Source: Meghimatium bilineatum (lineage: Eukaryota; Mollusca; Gastropoda; Stylommatophora; Philomycidae). From it: 64,000 nt of DNA. The stretch covers positions 5,644,010-5,708,009 of the forward strand of contig CM067310.1 of NCBI GenBank assembly GCA_034231615.1, in the 5' to 3' direction. Under the pieces are notes generated by a model. That model made no database searches. It saw only the letters and a program-made list of their open reading frames with translations, and was not told the DNA's origin. The position numbers and the translations under genes are program-made. Positions within the stretch are counted from its first letter, which is position 1. The number at the start of each line of letters is the position of its first letter. Shown piece by piece: positions 11,040-22,689 of this stretch.

Positions 11040-11345
11040 AAACATCTTATTTCGCAAACTGTGATCTTTTTCGCTAGTGTCTTTGTCACGGTGTCCATGT
11101 TTGACATTGATAACACATAGTTGGTATATACATATTGTTTATCAGTTGTTGTTTTGTAGCCATGCAGATTGATGGGTGTTTAAGTATTGGTGCCATCTAG
11201 TAAATACAGCATTTGCTATTTGGCACCTTGTTTCAATCTCTCTGTCGAGTTTGCCATCCTCCGTAAATATTCTTCCTTGGTATTTAAACTCTGGGACTTG
11301 CTTTAGTTTTGTACCATTGACAGATACATTTAACGGTCCTGGTGT
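11040..11345 (-). mobile_element. LINE remnant (family C)
   Basis: The minus frame reads VPEFKYQGRIFTEDGKLDRE and IETRCQIANAVFTRWHQYLN, matching the 45590 copy (FNYLGSVFSEDGRLDREIET). This is the region downstream of the reverse transcriptase catalytic core. The left end resembles 2695-2760. A 20-bp array follows immediately at 11352. Confidence 0.8.
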
Positions 11346-11351
11346 TCCTGG

Positions 11352-11548
11352 TGTTAACGGGCTGTTCATACACATAAGGGGCTGTTCATACACATAACGG
11401 GCTGTTCATACATATAACGGGCTGTTCATACACATAAGGGGCTGTTCATACACATAACGGGCTGTTCATACATATAACGGGCTGTTCATACACATAAGGG
11501 GCTGTTCATACACATAACGGGCTGTTCATACACATAAGGGGCTGTTCA
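11352..11548. repeat. 20-bp minisatellite, about 9.5 copies
   Basis: Unit GGGCTGTTCATACACATAAC with AAGG/AACGG and CATAT variants. A three-unit higher-order order (AAGG, AACGG, CATAT) repeats. Confidence 0.94.
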
Positions 11549-12429
11549 CACATCACGTCAACACTTTTTTGTGTCCATTTTTGACTCCCTCTGCCATCTT
11601 GAAAACACGTTACACATTCAGGGACTCATCCTGTTTAATAACTAAAAAACACTATTAACACTCACACATAAAACACCTTTTAACAGCCCCACATAACCGC
11701 ATAAAACACTTTTTGATACTCCCACATAAAACACTTTTGAACACCCCCACATAAAAAACAACACTCCCCCTTCCCAATGCAATTTAACGCTCTAAATAAT
11801 TGGCTTCTCTCACATTATTAGAACCATGTTTCAAATTCAATCATTTTAATATATTTATACAAAACTGTATTGATGTCTTCAACTCCCTCCAACCCCCACC
11901 CCCCCCCCCCTTCCGTCTCTCTCTCTCTCTCTCATGTGCAAAGCTGTCAAAAAATTTCAAACCCCCCCCCTCCCCATATAACATTTTATGGACAGGGGAA
12001 ATCGTACTTTTCTCCATTGACATCTAAACCGCTACACACAAAGAAATGTTGCCTTAATTAAAACGGTTACACCTCCGCCACCTAGGAAATACTCTATTAT
12101 TTGGGTCACCGACAAGGTGCGTCTACAGGTAAGAATGTAAGCTTGCTTTACGTTTTGTGCATGATCTCTGATTCTTCGCAATCAAGTTTCATTTCCTACT
12201 TCTAGTGTTACTTGAGTTACCTGTCGAACAGGGATATGTACAACTTTGTGCTTGCGATCAAAAAATATACCTAGGCAAACTACTTACAAACTGCATAGTA
12301 TTTATTCGGAAGACGATTCAGGTGTGAATAAGGTAAGAAAGATAGGTGTATTATGTTGGTTACCTGTTTTTAGAATACGTATAGTGGAGTGTATGCTCCA
12401 TTGACACGTAATAGTGTTAGTAGTAGATT
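11549..12429. other. Unassigned sequence with low-complexity C and CT tracts
   Basis: There are imperfect CACATAAAACAC repeats at 11655-11760, a poly-C run plus a (TC)n tract at 11894-11932, and a second poly-C near 11963. No exon is recognised. Confidence 0.5.
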
Positions 12430-12860
12430 AAGCGCAACACAAACGTAAACTAGTCACAGCTGAAATGGCATGCTTACGCAGAATCCTAGGAATATCGTTA
12501 AGAGACAGGGTGAGGAATGAGAACATCCAACAAAAAACTGGCAATCACCCTAATCTTAGAATACATCAAGAGACAAGAGATCAAATAGTTTGCACACATC
12601 AGCAGACTACCATCAGACAGCATACCACAGCAAGCTTGGCTACACAGATACAGCAAAGGCATGCACACATCAGCAGACTACAATCAGACATCATTCATAC
12701 CACACCAAGTTATGCTACACAGATACAGCGAAGGCAGATCTAGAGCCGACCACGACAACGATGGAGCACCGAAATAACAGAGGCGACAAATTCCACAATA
12801 TACTCAGCACACAGGAGGACCATCTCCAGAAAACTGTTCCACCCCTGACGCCGAAAGGCA
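12430..12860 (+). pseudogene. LINE C-terminal remnant with internal duplication (family C)
   Basis: CLRRILGISLRDRVRNENIQ is the characteristic segment after the LINE reverse transcriptase. A stretch of about 70 bp containing CACATCAGCAGACTACCATC is duplicated (about 12594-12660 and 12665-12735), disrupting the frame. The following sequence corresponds to the basic GRPRxRW tail in another frame. Confidence 0.75.
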
Positions 12861-13246
12861 GCAAAGGGTTTCAGAGAATAAACAGTAGATTAATTTATGG
12901 CTCAGATACATGAACAATAAATACACAACTAGAAACATGAACAATAAATACACAACTAGAAAACAGAATTGAATATATAGAGATGTGGATTTTTAGAAGA
13001 AACGATGGAGGGTAGAAGGAGAAGAAGTGGTATAGAAAAAGGCATGGATGAATCCTGCTCAAGAATCATTTTCAATCAGAATACATGACGCTGTCGTTAG
13101 GAAGTCTTACATACTGTAACGTGTCAGTTGCTGTATTGAGACCATCTAGTAATGTGGACAGTGTGTCAGTGGCCGTATTCAGACTGTGCAGTCATGTAGA
13201 AGATGTTTTCAAAAGTCACCAGATACATCCAAATACTATATCTCCA
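12861..13246. other. Unassigned sequence
   Basis: It contains a short direct duplication of ACATGAACAATAAATACACA (about 12908-12955) and nothing else recognisable. Confidence 0.5.
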
Positions 13247-13247
13247 A

Positions 13248-13893
13248 AATAGACTTCCACATGATTGGATAGTTATAAATTTCCACGTGATTAGATAGTT
13301 ATAAATTTCCACATGATTGGATAGTTATAAATTCCCACATGATTGGATAGTTATAAATTCCCACATGATTGGATGGTTGTAAATTCCCACATGATTGGAT
13401 GGTTGTAAATTTCCACATGATTGGATGGTTGTAAATTTCCACGTGATTAGATAGTTATAAATTTCCACGTGATTAGATAGTTATAAATTTCCACGTGATT
13501 AGATAGTTATAAATTTCCACGTGATTAGATAGTTATAAATTTCCACGTGATTAGATAGTTATAAATTTCCACGTGATTAGATAGTTATAAATTTCCACGT
13601 GATTAGATAGTTATAAATTTCCACGTGATTAGATAGTTATAAATTTCCACGTGATTAGATAGTTATAAATTTCCACGTGATTAGATAGTTATAAATTTCC
13701 ACGTGATTAGATAGTTATAAATTTCCACGTGATTAGATAGTTATAAATTTCCACGTGATTAGATAGTTATAAATTTCCACGTGATTAGATAGTTATAAAT
13801 TTCCACGTGATTAGATAGTTATAAATTTCCACGTGATTAGATAGTTATAAATTTCCACGTGATTAGATAGTTATAAATTTCCACGTGATTAGA
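13248..13893. repeat. 26-bp minisatellite, about 25 copies, CACGTG in most units
   Basis: The unit is TTCCACGTGATTAGATAGTT plus ATAAAT. The first units carry CACATGATTGG, and the later block is uniform with CACGTGATTAG. At least 18 units contain the palindrome CACGTG. Confidence 0.97.
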
Positions 13894-13954
13894 TGGTGCT
13901 TACATAACAGAGAAATATGTCTTCTACATATATACAAAACTTTTCCTAGTAGAA

Positions 13955-14160
13955 GTCACGATGACGTGACGTTGAAAATTGAAGTCTTCTGTCACGTGAC
14001 GCTGCAAGTTGAAGTCATCTGTCACGTGACGCTGCAAGTTGAAGTCATCTGTCACGTGACGCTGCAAGTTGAAGTCATCTGTCACGTGACGTTGAAAGTT
14101 GAAGTCATCTGTCACGTAAAACTGAAAGTGAAAGTCACCTGTCACGTGAAGCTGAGAGTT
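13955..14160. repeat. 30-bp minisatellite, about 6 copies, TCACGTGAC in most units
   Basis: The unit contains GTCACGTGACGCTGCAAGTT and GAAGTCATCT. It also carries CACGTG and lies 60 bp from the preceding CACGTG array, although the rest of the unit is unrelated. Confidence 0.92.
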
Positions 14161-14588
14161 GATCGTCTGCGTATGGAAAAAGCTCTTAAACCCTTCACCA
14201 CCCTTCCTATCCCCCCCCCCACAAAAGCCGATACTGGGGATGTTGGCACATGTGCATGCCCCCCCCCCCTTCTTATGTAAACTAACTTCATTTCGGCTTT
14301 GTACCCCTCCCCCACAGATCAGATATTGATCTTAACACTTTCCGCCTGAACACCAACCCCAGACTAGTTATACTACCACCCCGACATCAACAACCCCCCT
14401 CCCCCACCTTCCAATTATACACAGAAAACAAAAACTTCCCTAAGGATCGACCTATACAAATACAATAACCTTGAATCTCCGTTAAATAAACTATGGCGCA
14501 GGAGTCAACCGACATGTGCTGTGGTATTGTACCCACCGATAGTTTGAATTGAAGATTTTTCTAAAGATTTGAAAGAACGTTCTGGAAT
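14161..14588. other. Unassigned sequence with poly-C runs
   Basis: Poly-C runs of 9-10 lie near 14211 and 14261, with further C-rich stretches to 14407. No gene seen. Confidence 0.5.
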
Positions 14589-14589
14589 C

Positions 14590-14880
14590 CTAGCGACAAA
14601 TAAACAAGTTACTAGCACAAATATCAACAGAGATTGTAACAGTGAAAACTGCAGTAGACTTTTCGTAGGGCACAAGTTACCAGTAGAAATATCTACAGAG
14701 ATTGTAACAGTACAAACTGCACCACCAGTAGACTTTTCGTAGAACACAAGTTACCAGTAGAAATATCTACAGAGATTGTAACAGTGCAAACTGCACCACC
14801 AGTAGACTTTTCGTAGAACACAAGTTACCAGTAGAAATATCTACAGAGATTGTAACAGTGCAAACTGTACTACCAGGCAC
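14590..14880. repeat. 77-bp tandem repeat, about 3.5 copies
   Basis: The unit contains GTAGAAATATCTACAGAGAT, AACAGTGCAAACTGCACCAC and AGACTTTTCGTAGAACACAA. The first copy is diverged and shorter. Confidence 0.9.
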
Positions 14881-15111
14881 ATGAGAAATATCGCAAATTT
14901 TCTTGCTGACTTGGAATTTTAGTCGTCTGCAGGGCACATGCTGAAAAGTGAAGTCACGAGAGAGTGAGAGAGGGATGAAGAAAGAAGGAGAATACGTCTG
15001 ATGGAGAGAGGGGGAAAAAAACTAAGAGTGTATATGTACATATATACAGCACCACATGTTTTAATAGAGCTTATGTCTATTCTTCTATTTTGGTGACCGT
15101 GCTGGTTTTAT

Positions 15112-16468
15112 AATGTGGTACGGTCTAATCGTTAAGAAGGTTTTCTGTTGTGGTACCGAATGATCCTTAAGAAGGTTTTCTGTTGTGGTACCGAATGATT
15201 GTTAAGAAGGTTTTCTGTTGTGGTACCATATGATTGTTAAGAAGGTTTTCTGTTGTGGTAACGAATGATTGTTAAGAAGGTTTTGTGATGTGGTACCGAA
15301 TGATTGTTAAGAAGGTTTTCTGATGTGGTACCGAATGATTGTTAAGAAGGTTTTCTGATGTGGTACCGAATGATTGTTAAGAAGGTTTTCTGCTGTGGCA
15401 CCGAATGATTGTTAAGAAGGTTTTCTGTTGTGGTACCGAATGATTGTTAAGAAGGTTTTCTGATGTGGTACCGAATGATTGTTAAGAAGGTTTTCTGATG
15501 TGGTACCGAATGATTGTTAAGAAGGTTTTCTGATGTGGTACCCAATGATTGTTAAGAAGGTTTCTGATGTGGTACCCAATGATTGTTAAGAAGGTTTTCT
15601 GATGTTGTACCGAATGATTGTTAAGAAGGTTTTTTGATGTTGTACCGAATGATTGTTAAGAAGGTTTTCTGATGTTGTACCGAATTATTGTTAAGAAGGT
15701 TTTCTGATGTGGTACCGAATGATTGTTAAGAAGGTTTTCTGATGTGGTACCGAATGATTGTTAAGAAGGTTTTCTGTTGTGGTACCGAATGATTGTTAAG
15801 AAGGTTTTCTGATGTGGTACCGAATGATTGTTACGCATGTTTTCTGATGTGGTACCGAATGATTGTTAAGAAGGTTTTCTGTTGTGGTACCGAATGATTG
15901 TTAAGAAGGTTTTCTGTTGTGGTACCGAATGATTGTTAAGAAGGTTTTCTGATGTGGTACCGAATGATTGTTAAGAAGGTTTTCTGATGTGGTACCGAAT
16001 GATTGTTAAGAAGGTTTTCTGATGTGGTACCCAATGATTGTTAAGAAGGTTTCTGATGTGGTACCCAATGATTGTTAAGAAGGTTTTCTGATGTGGTACC
16101 GAATGATTGTTAAGAAGGTTTTCTGATGTGGTACCGAATGATTGTTAAGAAGGTTTTCTGATGTGGTACCCAATGATTGTTAAGAAGGTTTCTGATGTGG
16201 TACCCAATGATTGTTAAGAAGGTTTTCTGATGTGGTACCGAATGATTGTTAAGAAGGTTTTCTGATGTGGTACCGAATGATTGTTAAGAAGGTTTTCTGA
16301 TGTTGTACCGAATGATTGTTAAGAAGGTTTTCTGATGTGGTACCGAATGATTGTTAAGAAGGTTTTCTGATGTGGTACCGAATGATTGTTAAGAAGGTTT
16401 TCTGATGTGGTACCGAATGATTGTTAAGAAGGTTTTCTGATGTGGTACCGAATGATTGTTAAGAAGGT
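15112..16468. repeat. 35-bp minisatellite, about 38 copies
   Basis: The unit contains GAATGATTGTTAAGAAGGTT, then TTCTGATGTGGTACC. TGTTGTGG, TACCCAATG (often paired with a one-T deletion) and TGTTGTACC variants occur in blocks. The paired TACCCAATG / deletion variant recurs near 15540, 16030 and 16170, suggesting multi-unit duplication. Confidence 0.98.
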
Positions 16469-16521
16469 TTTGAGTTTGTCTTCTCTTCTTATTTTCTGTG
16501 TATATTTCTTAAATCCAAGTG

Positions 16522-16775
16522 TTGCAGGGGCTTGAATGGGGAGCAGAACAATAATAACAATGTTTGCTTTCCATGTATGTCCTAAGATACGACTAATGAG
16601 ATTATGGCGTGGAGTTGGTTCTCCTATCCCAAATAGTTTCAGTAGCCGAGAAGCAATGGGGAAGTTGGATGTGTGAGACCGAAAGGTGACGATATCGCAA
16701 CAAAGCTGTAAACCATGACACAACGCATTCCGTTTTTGGATTATAGCCAGGTAGTCTGCAGGAGTTTGAGATCGA
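16522..16775 (+). mobile_element. SINE-like 278-bp family, copy S2
   Basis: Diverged copy with landmarks TTGAATGGGGAGCAGAA, CGAAAGGTGACGATATCGCA and GTAAACCATGACACAACGCA. It ends at GAGTTTGAGATCGAAC without the GAA tail. Confidence 0.8.
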
Positions 16776-17517
16776 ACTCGGAAGTTCTTAAACTATTGAC
16801 ATAATCGCAGCGTGTAATTCAGAAAATGGAATACATTGATTGGCTGCCGACACAAAGCATGATCATAGCGACCAATTAAAATCACGGGCAAAGTCAATCG
16901 AGTTATTTTAAAAGACTATTTCCCATTACCCAGTAGGAGTTATAAAGTCGATGGTCTCCATACAGCCAGACAGAAGCCTAAAAATAGCTTCCAGTAACAC
17001 ACTATCTGGTGGCTGTGTTAAAACTTAACATGTCTCTCATTTCCTCGACGTGTAATTTCGTTACTATAAAATATATCATGTCCGCAAGTACCCATTTCCC
17101 TACCCCACCCAACGCCTTTTCATCTATTGGTAGTTTAGTAAATATTTGCACGCGTTGCTATGTTACCGTTGTCGTGTGTACACGCCCATAAACACATATT
17201 TGATTTTAACATTGTAAGTCATAATTTTTCCACTAGTTACATTCGCGAAGGCGAAACTGCTTCATTCCACAAGTTTGCCATCTCATTTAACAGCACAAGT
17301 AAATGAAAGTTGATACAGAGCTTTAAACGGTTTCAATTAGGACACTTGTTGCTGTGTGCGTGTGTGTGTTCTTCGTTTATCTAAGTAAGTATTTACATTA
17401 CTTGCTGCGTGTGTGCTTGTACTATAATAATCAATTAGTTTGGTCTTAACGTTTCGGCAATGTTGTGTTATGTTTTGAAAACATGATATTAATAAATTAT
17501 TAATATATCTCTATGTG
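16776..17517. other. Unassigned sequence
   Basis: About 740 bp of unique-looking sequence without recognisable exon or repeat. Confidence 0.5.
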
Positions 17518-17941
17518 TTAATTTACCGTTTATCTCCAGTATTTACCGTTTATCTCCAGTGTTATTTACTGTTTATCTCCAGTGTTAACTCACAGTGCTA
17601 ATTTACCGTTTATCTTCAGCATTAATTTACCGTTTATCTCCAGTATTTACCGTTTATCTCCAGTGTTATTTACCGTTTATCTCGAGTGTTAACTCACAGT
17701 GTTAATGTACCTTTTACTTACAGTCTATCTCCAGTGTCAACTTACGCTATATTTCCAGTGTTGACGTTCTGTATATAGTCAGCGTAAACTTACTATCTCC
17801 AATGTTAACTAACCGTCTATCTCCAGTGTTAACTAACCGTCTATCTCCAGTGTTAACTAACCGTCTATCTCCAGTGTTAACCTACCGTCCATCTCTAGTG
17901 TCAAATTAGTCTATATCCAGAGTTAACTTACCGTGTATCTA
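17518..17941. repeat. Degenerate 20-26-bp tandem repeat
   Basis: Irregular units contain TTTACCGTTTATCTCCAGT or AACTAACCGTCTATCTCCAG. Homologous to, but much more diverged than, the array that follows. Confidence 0.88.
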
Positions 17942-18262
17942 CAGTGTTAACTTGTCGTATATCTCCAGTATTAACTTGTCGTATATCTCCAGTATTAACT
18001 TGTCGTATATCTCCAGTATTACCTTGTCGTATATCTCCAGTATTAACTTGTCGTATATCTCCAGTATTAACTTGTCGTATATCTGCAGTATTAACTTGTC
18101 GTATATCTCCAGTATTAACTTGTCGTATATCTCCAGTATTAACTTGTCGTATATCTCCAGTATTAACTTGTCGTGTATCTCCAGTACTAACTTGTCGTAT
18201 ATCTCCAGTATTAACTTGTCGTATATCTCCAGTATTGATTTTGCATTTATCTCCAAAGTTAT
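17942..18262. repeat. 24-bp minisatellite, about 13 copies
   Basis: The unit contains TTAACTTGTCGTATATCTCC plus AGTA. Because 24 is divisible by 3, frames stay open on both strands, but these are not genes. Confidence 0.96.
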
Positions 18263-18385
18263 CTAAATACATTATACCCAATGTAGACACTGCAATTCAT
18301 GTTGCAAGTATTCTGTACGTTTTGGGTATTAAATTGATCTAGTCTACAAATTGTCTGGTGTGATTTAAAATATTAAAAACACACT

Positions 18386-18692
18386 GTAAAGTTGGGGTAT
18401 GCGTTTACTGTAAAGTGTGGTATAGGGTCTGAAATTATCATAAAGTGTGGTATGGGGTCTGAAATTATAGTAAAGTGTGGTATGGGGTCTGAAATTATAG
18501 TAAAGTGTGGTATGGGGTCTGAGTTTATCGTAAAGTGTGGTATGGGGTCTGAGTTTATCGTAAAGTGTGGTATGGGGTCTGAGTTTATCGTAAAGTGTGG
18601 TATGGGATCTGAGTTTATCGTAAAGTGTGGTACGGAGTCTGAGTTTATCGTAAAGTGTGGTATGGGGTCTGAATTTATCGTAAAGTGTGATT
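18386..18692. repeat. 30-bp minisatellite, about 10 copies
   Basis: The unit contains GTAAAGTGTGGTATGGGGTC followed by TGAGTTTATC or TGAAATTATA. Open on both strands because the period is a multiple of 3. Confidence 0.96.
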
Positions 18693-18963
18693 AATAAGTT
18701 TTTAGTACCACTGTTCCACACTACAGCAACTGTAGTCTCCTGAATCATCTCTGACGGACACGTGCTATCGCCTTTACTCGAAATAAATGATTACAATACA
18801 TTCCTATGATGACACCCATATTACAGTCTGACTTCGACTGGAGATCAAGAAAGAAGTTGTTTGGTCTTTGTTAGAGGTCTCTAAAGTAATGTCCGACTTT
18901 GACAATATTTTCTACGGAAACCCGTGTACATACATTTTCAAAGTTGGGTATTATTTTACAGAT
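18693..18963. other. Unassigned sequence
   Basis: I see nothing recognisable here. Confidence 0.5.
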
Positions 18964-19105
18964 ATATACTCTCAAAGCATGCTGCGCAAGATAGAAAATG
19001 CATGCTGAGATAGGGGAGGTTTTATTTATTGAATTATTCAATTGTCCAGAACATTACATGGATATGCTTCCCTAGCCATGCTAGAGTCAGAGAAAAAAGA
19101 GAGCT
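18964..19105. repeat. Dispersed 140-bp repeat, copy 1
   Basis: It matches 21395-21535 with about ten differences; shared landmarks are TCAAAGCATGCTGCGCAAGA, GAGGTTTTATTTATTGAAT and CCCTAGCCATGC. Both copies have the same orientation. Unknown family, non-coding. Confidence 0.8.
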
Positions 19106-19236
19106 GACTTATTGGCAGGCAATGCGGCGTTAGATGCCACAATGATGAGGATAAGACATACAGCAGACGTGATTAAAATACCGTCGTTTTTTTTATATAG
19201 ATAACGCGCTAATTTACCCATTTCGGTTCATTCATG

Positions 19237-19396
19237 ACATGAGTTGGTCTCCCCATGACATGAGTTGGTCTCCCCATGACATGAGTTGGTCTCCCCATGA
19301 CATGAGTTTGTCTCCCCATGACATGAGTTGGTCTCCCCATGACATGAGTTGGTCTCCCCATGACATGAGTTGGTCTCCCCATGACATGAGTTGGAC
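19237..19396. repeat. 21-bp minisatellite, about 7.5 copies
   Basis: The unit contains GACATGAGTTGGTCTCCCCA plus T; one unit has GTTTGTC. Confidence 0.96.
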
Positions 19397-20023
19397 TGGT
19401 CTCCCAGGGGAAGATAGAGGGTGCGTGTTCAACTAGCAACTCATTGGAACCGTCAGCATGCAGACATGTTTATGTGTCCTGGACTCATGAGGCTTCTGAC
19501 GTGCAGAGGGAGTGTCCAGAAATTACATCAACGATTAGTTGGCAATTTATTACCCCCTTTCCCCCCCCCCCCCCCCTCATTGTCAGGAAACAAGAAGTAC
19601 CTGCTTAATTATGTTAAAAAAAATATTTACCAAATCCCCATAAAAACAAATGTTGGACGTAAAAGTGCAAAAGAACGACATAGTTTTAGTCAGAATTCAT
19701 TTTTCTAATTCAGGCAAGTCCATTGCTGCATTAAAATATGGGATGTTCCCGTTCTTTTGACATAAACATTTGTATATAACCCCCCCCCCCACCCGTCAAG
19801 AACTGTAAAACTTATTCAGACTACTCACCCCCTCCCTAATGATTTGACCTAATTTATGGACCGTTTGGGACTGAAAATCTCTTTTTTGCGGTTGAATCTT
19901 GACAACAGGTAGGAGATGGCGAATAAAAAATACTTGTGAAATATTTATGAGTGGTTGTATAAAAATAAGTTAAACAACCTAAAACAAATTATTATAACAT
20001 AAATATAAAAATTGAGTGTTATT
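19397..20023. other. Unassigned sequence with long poly-C runs
   Basis: Poly-C runs of about 16 at 19561-19576 and 10 at 19781-19790. No coding signal. Confidence 0.5.
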
Positions 20024-20150
20024 TAAACATAACTATATAATTCGACTGTTATATAAACTAACTATATAATTCGACTGTTATATAAACTAACTATATAATT
20101 CGAGTGTTATATAAACTAACTATACAATTTGAGTGTTGTTTAAACTCTTG
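20024..20150. repeat. 29-bp tandem repeat, about 3.5 copies
   Basis: Units contain AACTATATAATTCGACTGTT followed by ATATAAACT. Confidence 0.88.
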
Positions 20151-20417
20151 TTTATCATAACACATATAACATCGGGGGAGATAGTTTACATGTTTACCTT
20201 ATGCAATGTTTGACGCTGTGAAATAAATCCAAGTAGTCGGAGACATAAATTCGCATCCTGCATACCATTCACCATCTGCTAAAATACTCTGTGCGCCTAT
20301 GGTTAAGCATTGAGTATGACAATGAAGGTTATGTTTAACGAATAGCCCGGAATGAGAACATTAAAACAATTATATATTTGAAAGTGTTTCTGTAAATTCA
20401 AGTCAAGTACTCAGCGT

Positions 20418-20882
20418 ATTTGTTATGTATCTTGACGCCGGTGCATATTTGTTCTTGATTAGAAACTGACCTCACGGCAAGGCATTCCCATAAGTGCTCC
20501 GCCCTCTATTCCATCAGCCATTCGACATGATAGTGTTTCGAGTCCAATGCCGCTGAAAAAGACGTCGACATCAGGACACAACTCTGGCCCTTGCGACAGG
20601 TTTCTTTGTTGTTCTGCTCACCCACGCTGTGCCCGTAACTAGTTCAAGTACGTCAGTCTGTCGGAACAACATGGTAACTGTTATCGAAGGTTTCGACTAC
20701 GGGATTGTATAGATAACATGCCATGAAGCTTCTATAAGAAGATAATCTCAATATAAAGGCACGTCATCTACTAAGGCTTTCTGTTGCATGGTTGGTTTGT
20801 CTTGTGAGCCATTGGTGAGACGCAACCGCATGCGCATATTTGTTATGTATCTTGACGACGGTGCATATTTGTTATGTATCAA
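20418..20882 (+). repeat. Dispersed repeat R390, copy 2, between 44-bp direct repeats
   Basis: 20468-20850 is the inverted counterpart of 1176-1572. It is bracketed by imperfect direct repeats of about 44 bp (20419-20462 and 20840-20883) sharing TTTGTTATGTATCTTGACG and GGTGCATATTTGTT. A further direct repeat, AGTACTCAGCG, lies outside at about 20407 and 20944. The arrangement fits an insertion with flanking duplication, or a small LTR-like layout. There is no coding content. Confidence 0.65.
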
Positions 20883-21039
20883 CCGAGAAACTTCTGAGTA
20901 CCAATCTTTAATCACCGCTTGTAGTATTCTTGACATGCAAGATCAGTACTCAGCGCACTCCAGTCCAGAGAACTACCATACTTGCAAATACTACTGATCA
21001 AACTAAGCAATCAGAGTAAAGTAGCTGTGTAGTGGATAA

Positions 21040-21200
21040 CATCACATTGTGGAATACTTGGAAACGAGAAAGCAGATCGTCTGGCTAAGGAGGGAGTTGC
21101 TGATGAACAACAAGATGTGCCAATAACATACCATCAAAAGAAGCAAATGATCACGGCAATTAGCAACAGAATTATCAACACGGCTCAGTCAACAGAATTA
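21040..21200 (+). pseudogene. LINE RNase H fragment (family G)
   Basis: In frame +, HCGILGNEKADRLAKEGVAD matches the C-terminal RNase H box (GHxGxxGNExAD) of non-LTR retrotransposons. It continues for about 20 residues (QQDVPITYHQKKQMI) and is then lost. A short duplication of AACAGAATTATCAACACGGC follows at 21170-21205. No RT part is adjacent. Confidence 0.8.
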
Positions 21201-21394
21201 TCAACACGGCTCAGTCAACAGAAATAAAAATAAAAGCGGTTGAGGGTTTTGTTGTTTACAGAAACGGCGTGAAGTTGGTTGAGAAATCTTCAGCATATTC
21301 TACTGTCACTTCGAGCATGAGAATGGAGATAGAGGGAGTTACAGCAACACTTAATTGGTTGATAACTGATACGTCAACATTTCGTAATACAGAC

Positions 21395-21535
21395 TTTCAA
21401 AGCATGCTGCGCAAGATAGGAAAATGCATGCTGAGATAGTGAAGGTTTTATTTATTGAATAATTCAATTGTCCTAAACATTACATGGATATGCTTCCCTA
21501 GCCATGCCAGGGTCAGAGAAAAAAGAGAGCCGGGC
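21395..21535. repeat. Dispersed 140-bp repeat, copy 2
   Basis: Direct-orientation paralogue of 18964-19105. It ends at AGAAAAAAGAGAGC in both copies, which marks a real family boundary. Confidence 0.8.
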
Positions 21536-21590
21536 CGAATTATTACGATAGAATGTTGTCCCAAAAGAGGGTCATACACAATCAAACGTT

Positions 21591-21606
21591 GAGAACCATT
21601 GCTCTA
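21591..21606. mobile_element. Orphan hAT-type terminus
   Basis: GTTGAGAACCATTG matches the reverse complement of CAATGGTTCTCAAC, a common hAT end. A second one occurs at 22164-22177 in the same orientation. No matching opposite terminus was found, so these are likely remnants. Confidence 0.4.
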
Positions 21607-21659
21607 ACACACTTCACTAATTTGATTGTGTATAAAAAAATATTGCATGTTTGTCGATG

Positions 21660-22160
21660 TTTCATTCAATGGTACCATGCCTTCCGTCCGACGTAGGCGA
21701 TCATGTCTCTCCACAGTCTTCTGTTTGTTATACATTTAAATATAGTGTCTGATGATTCTGTATCATGCCAGACTTTCAAGCCAAACAACATTTTCTCACG
21801 TTGTCTTCCTCGGTCTCTCTTACCCTCAATCTTTCTAATTGTTGCGATGTTCTCCTGCCCACCTCTTCTCATGACATGACCCAGAAACTGTTATTATCAT
21901 CTTCTAATACAGTTAATAAGTTCTCTATTTGAGTTGATCAGTTGTAGAATTATAACATTACTCTTTTTAGCTGTCCATGGTATTTCCCACATTCTTCTTT
22001 AAAACCACATCTCTGTGACCTCCATATGTTTTCTTGCAATATTGTCAATTGTCCATTCTTCACTACCATATAAAAGTATGGGCTCTATGTAATATTTTAG
22101 TATGATCTTTCTTGCTTCTACTGATAATGAATTATTATCGATGGTATGTACATTAAAATA
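21660..22160 (-). pseudogene. LINE 3' half remnant (family B)
   Basis: Minus-strand pieces in order: KYYIEPILLYGSEEWTIDN, EVTEMWF, then RRGGQENIATIRKIEGKRDR and GRQREKMLFGLKVWHDTESS, ending in LWRDMIAYVGRKAWYH. This is the post-RT domain of a non-LTR element, with one frameshift between the two parts. It is the longest family B copy here. Confidence 0.85.
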
Positions 22161-22177
22161 AGTTGAGAACCATTGCG

Positions 22178-22689
22178 TCAAAAGGTTACTTTGGCAATAG
22201 AGATATTTACCACCATCTCACACTAACATATAGGTTTCCCCACTTCAGCTGCAATATAAACTCTGTGCATTGTTAAATCAAATAAGTAGTAAATCTAGTT
22301 ATACTTCATACTTAGGTCATGCTGCAGTCACGCAGTCTTTTCAAAATTGATAAGGGATTACAATGAGTGACAGCAGTTTCTTGACCTTTGATCGATTCTT
22401 ACTTTCTAGTGGTGGAGAAAACATACAATACACAAAGTAACCAATGAAAAAATCAGATCAGTTAGATCAGCCAAGATTAACGACGTTATGTACATCCTGT
22501 ATATCTTAGGTAGTTGATAACTTGTACCTAAGCAAACTAGGCAGCAGGCTAAGGTTCCAACCTGGGAGCAGGACCTGCCCATGAGACGAAATGCACACGC
22601 TGTGAGGACAAAGTTACTGATAAATAAATACAAATTAAAAATGAATTGTGTTGCTAAATTGAGGGGAAAAGGGGGGCCTGACTCGGTCT
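22178..22689. other. Unassigned sequence
   Basis: I see nothing recognisable here except a short duplicated terminus of uncertain origin. Confidence 0.45.

Noticed and set aside
13248-13893. CRISPR-like regular repeat
   Set aside because: No spacers; whole 26-bp unit repeated.
17928-18748. Open frames on both strands (over 100 codons)
   Set aside because: They follow 24-bp and 30-bp arrays whose periods are multiples of three; protein repeats mirror the DNA unit.
21591-22177. hAT element between the two GTTGAGAACCATTG sites
   Set aside because: Both termini point the same way, so they cannot be the two inverted ends of one element.
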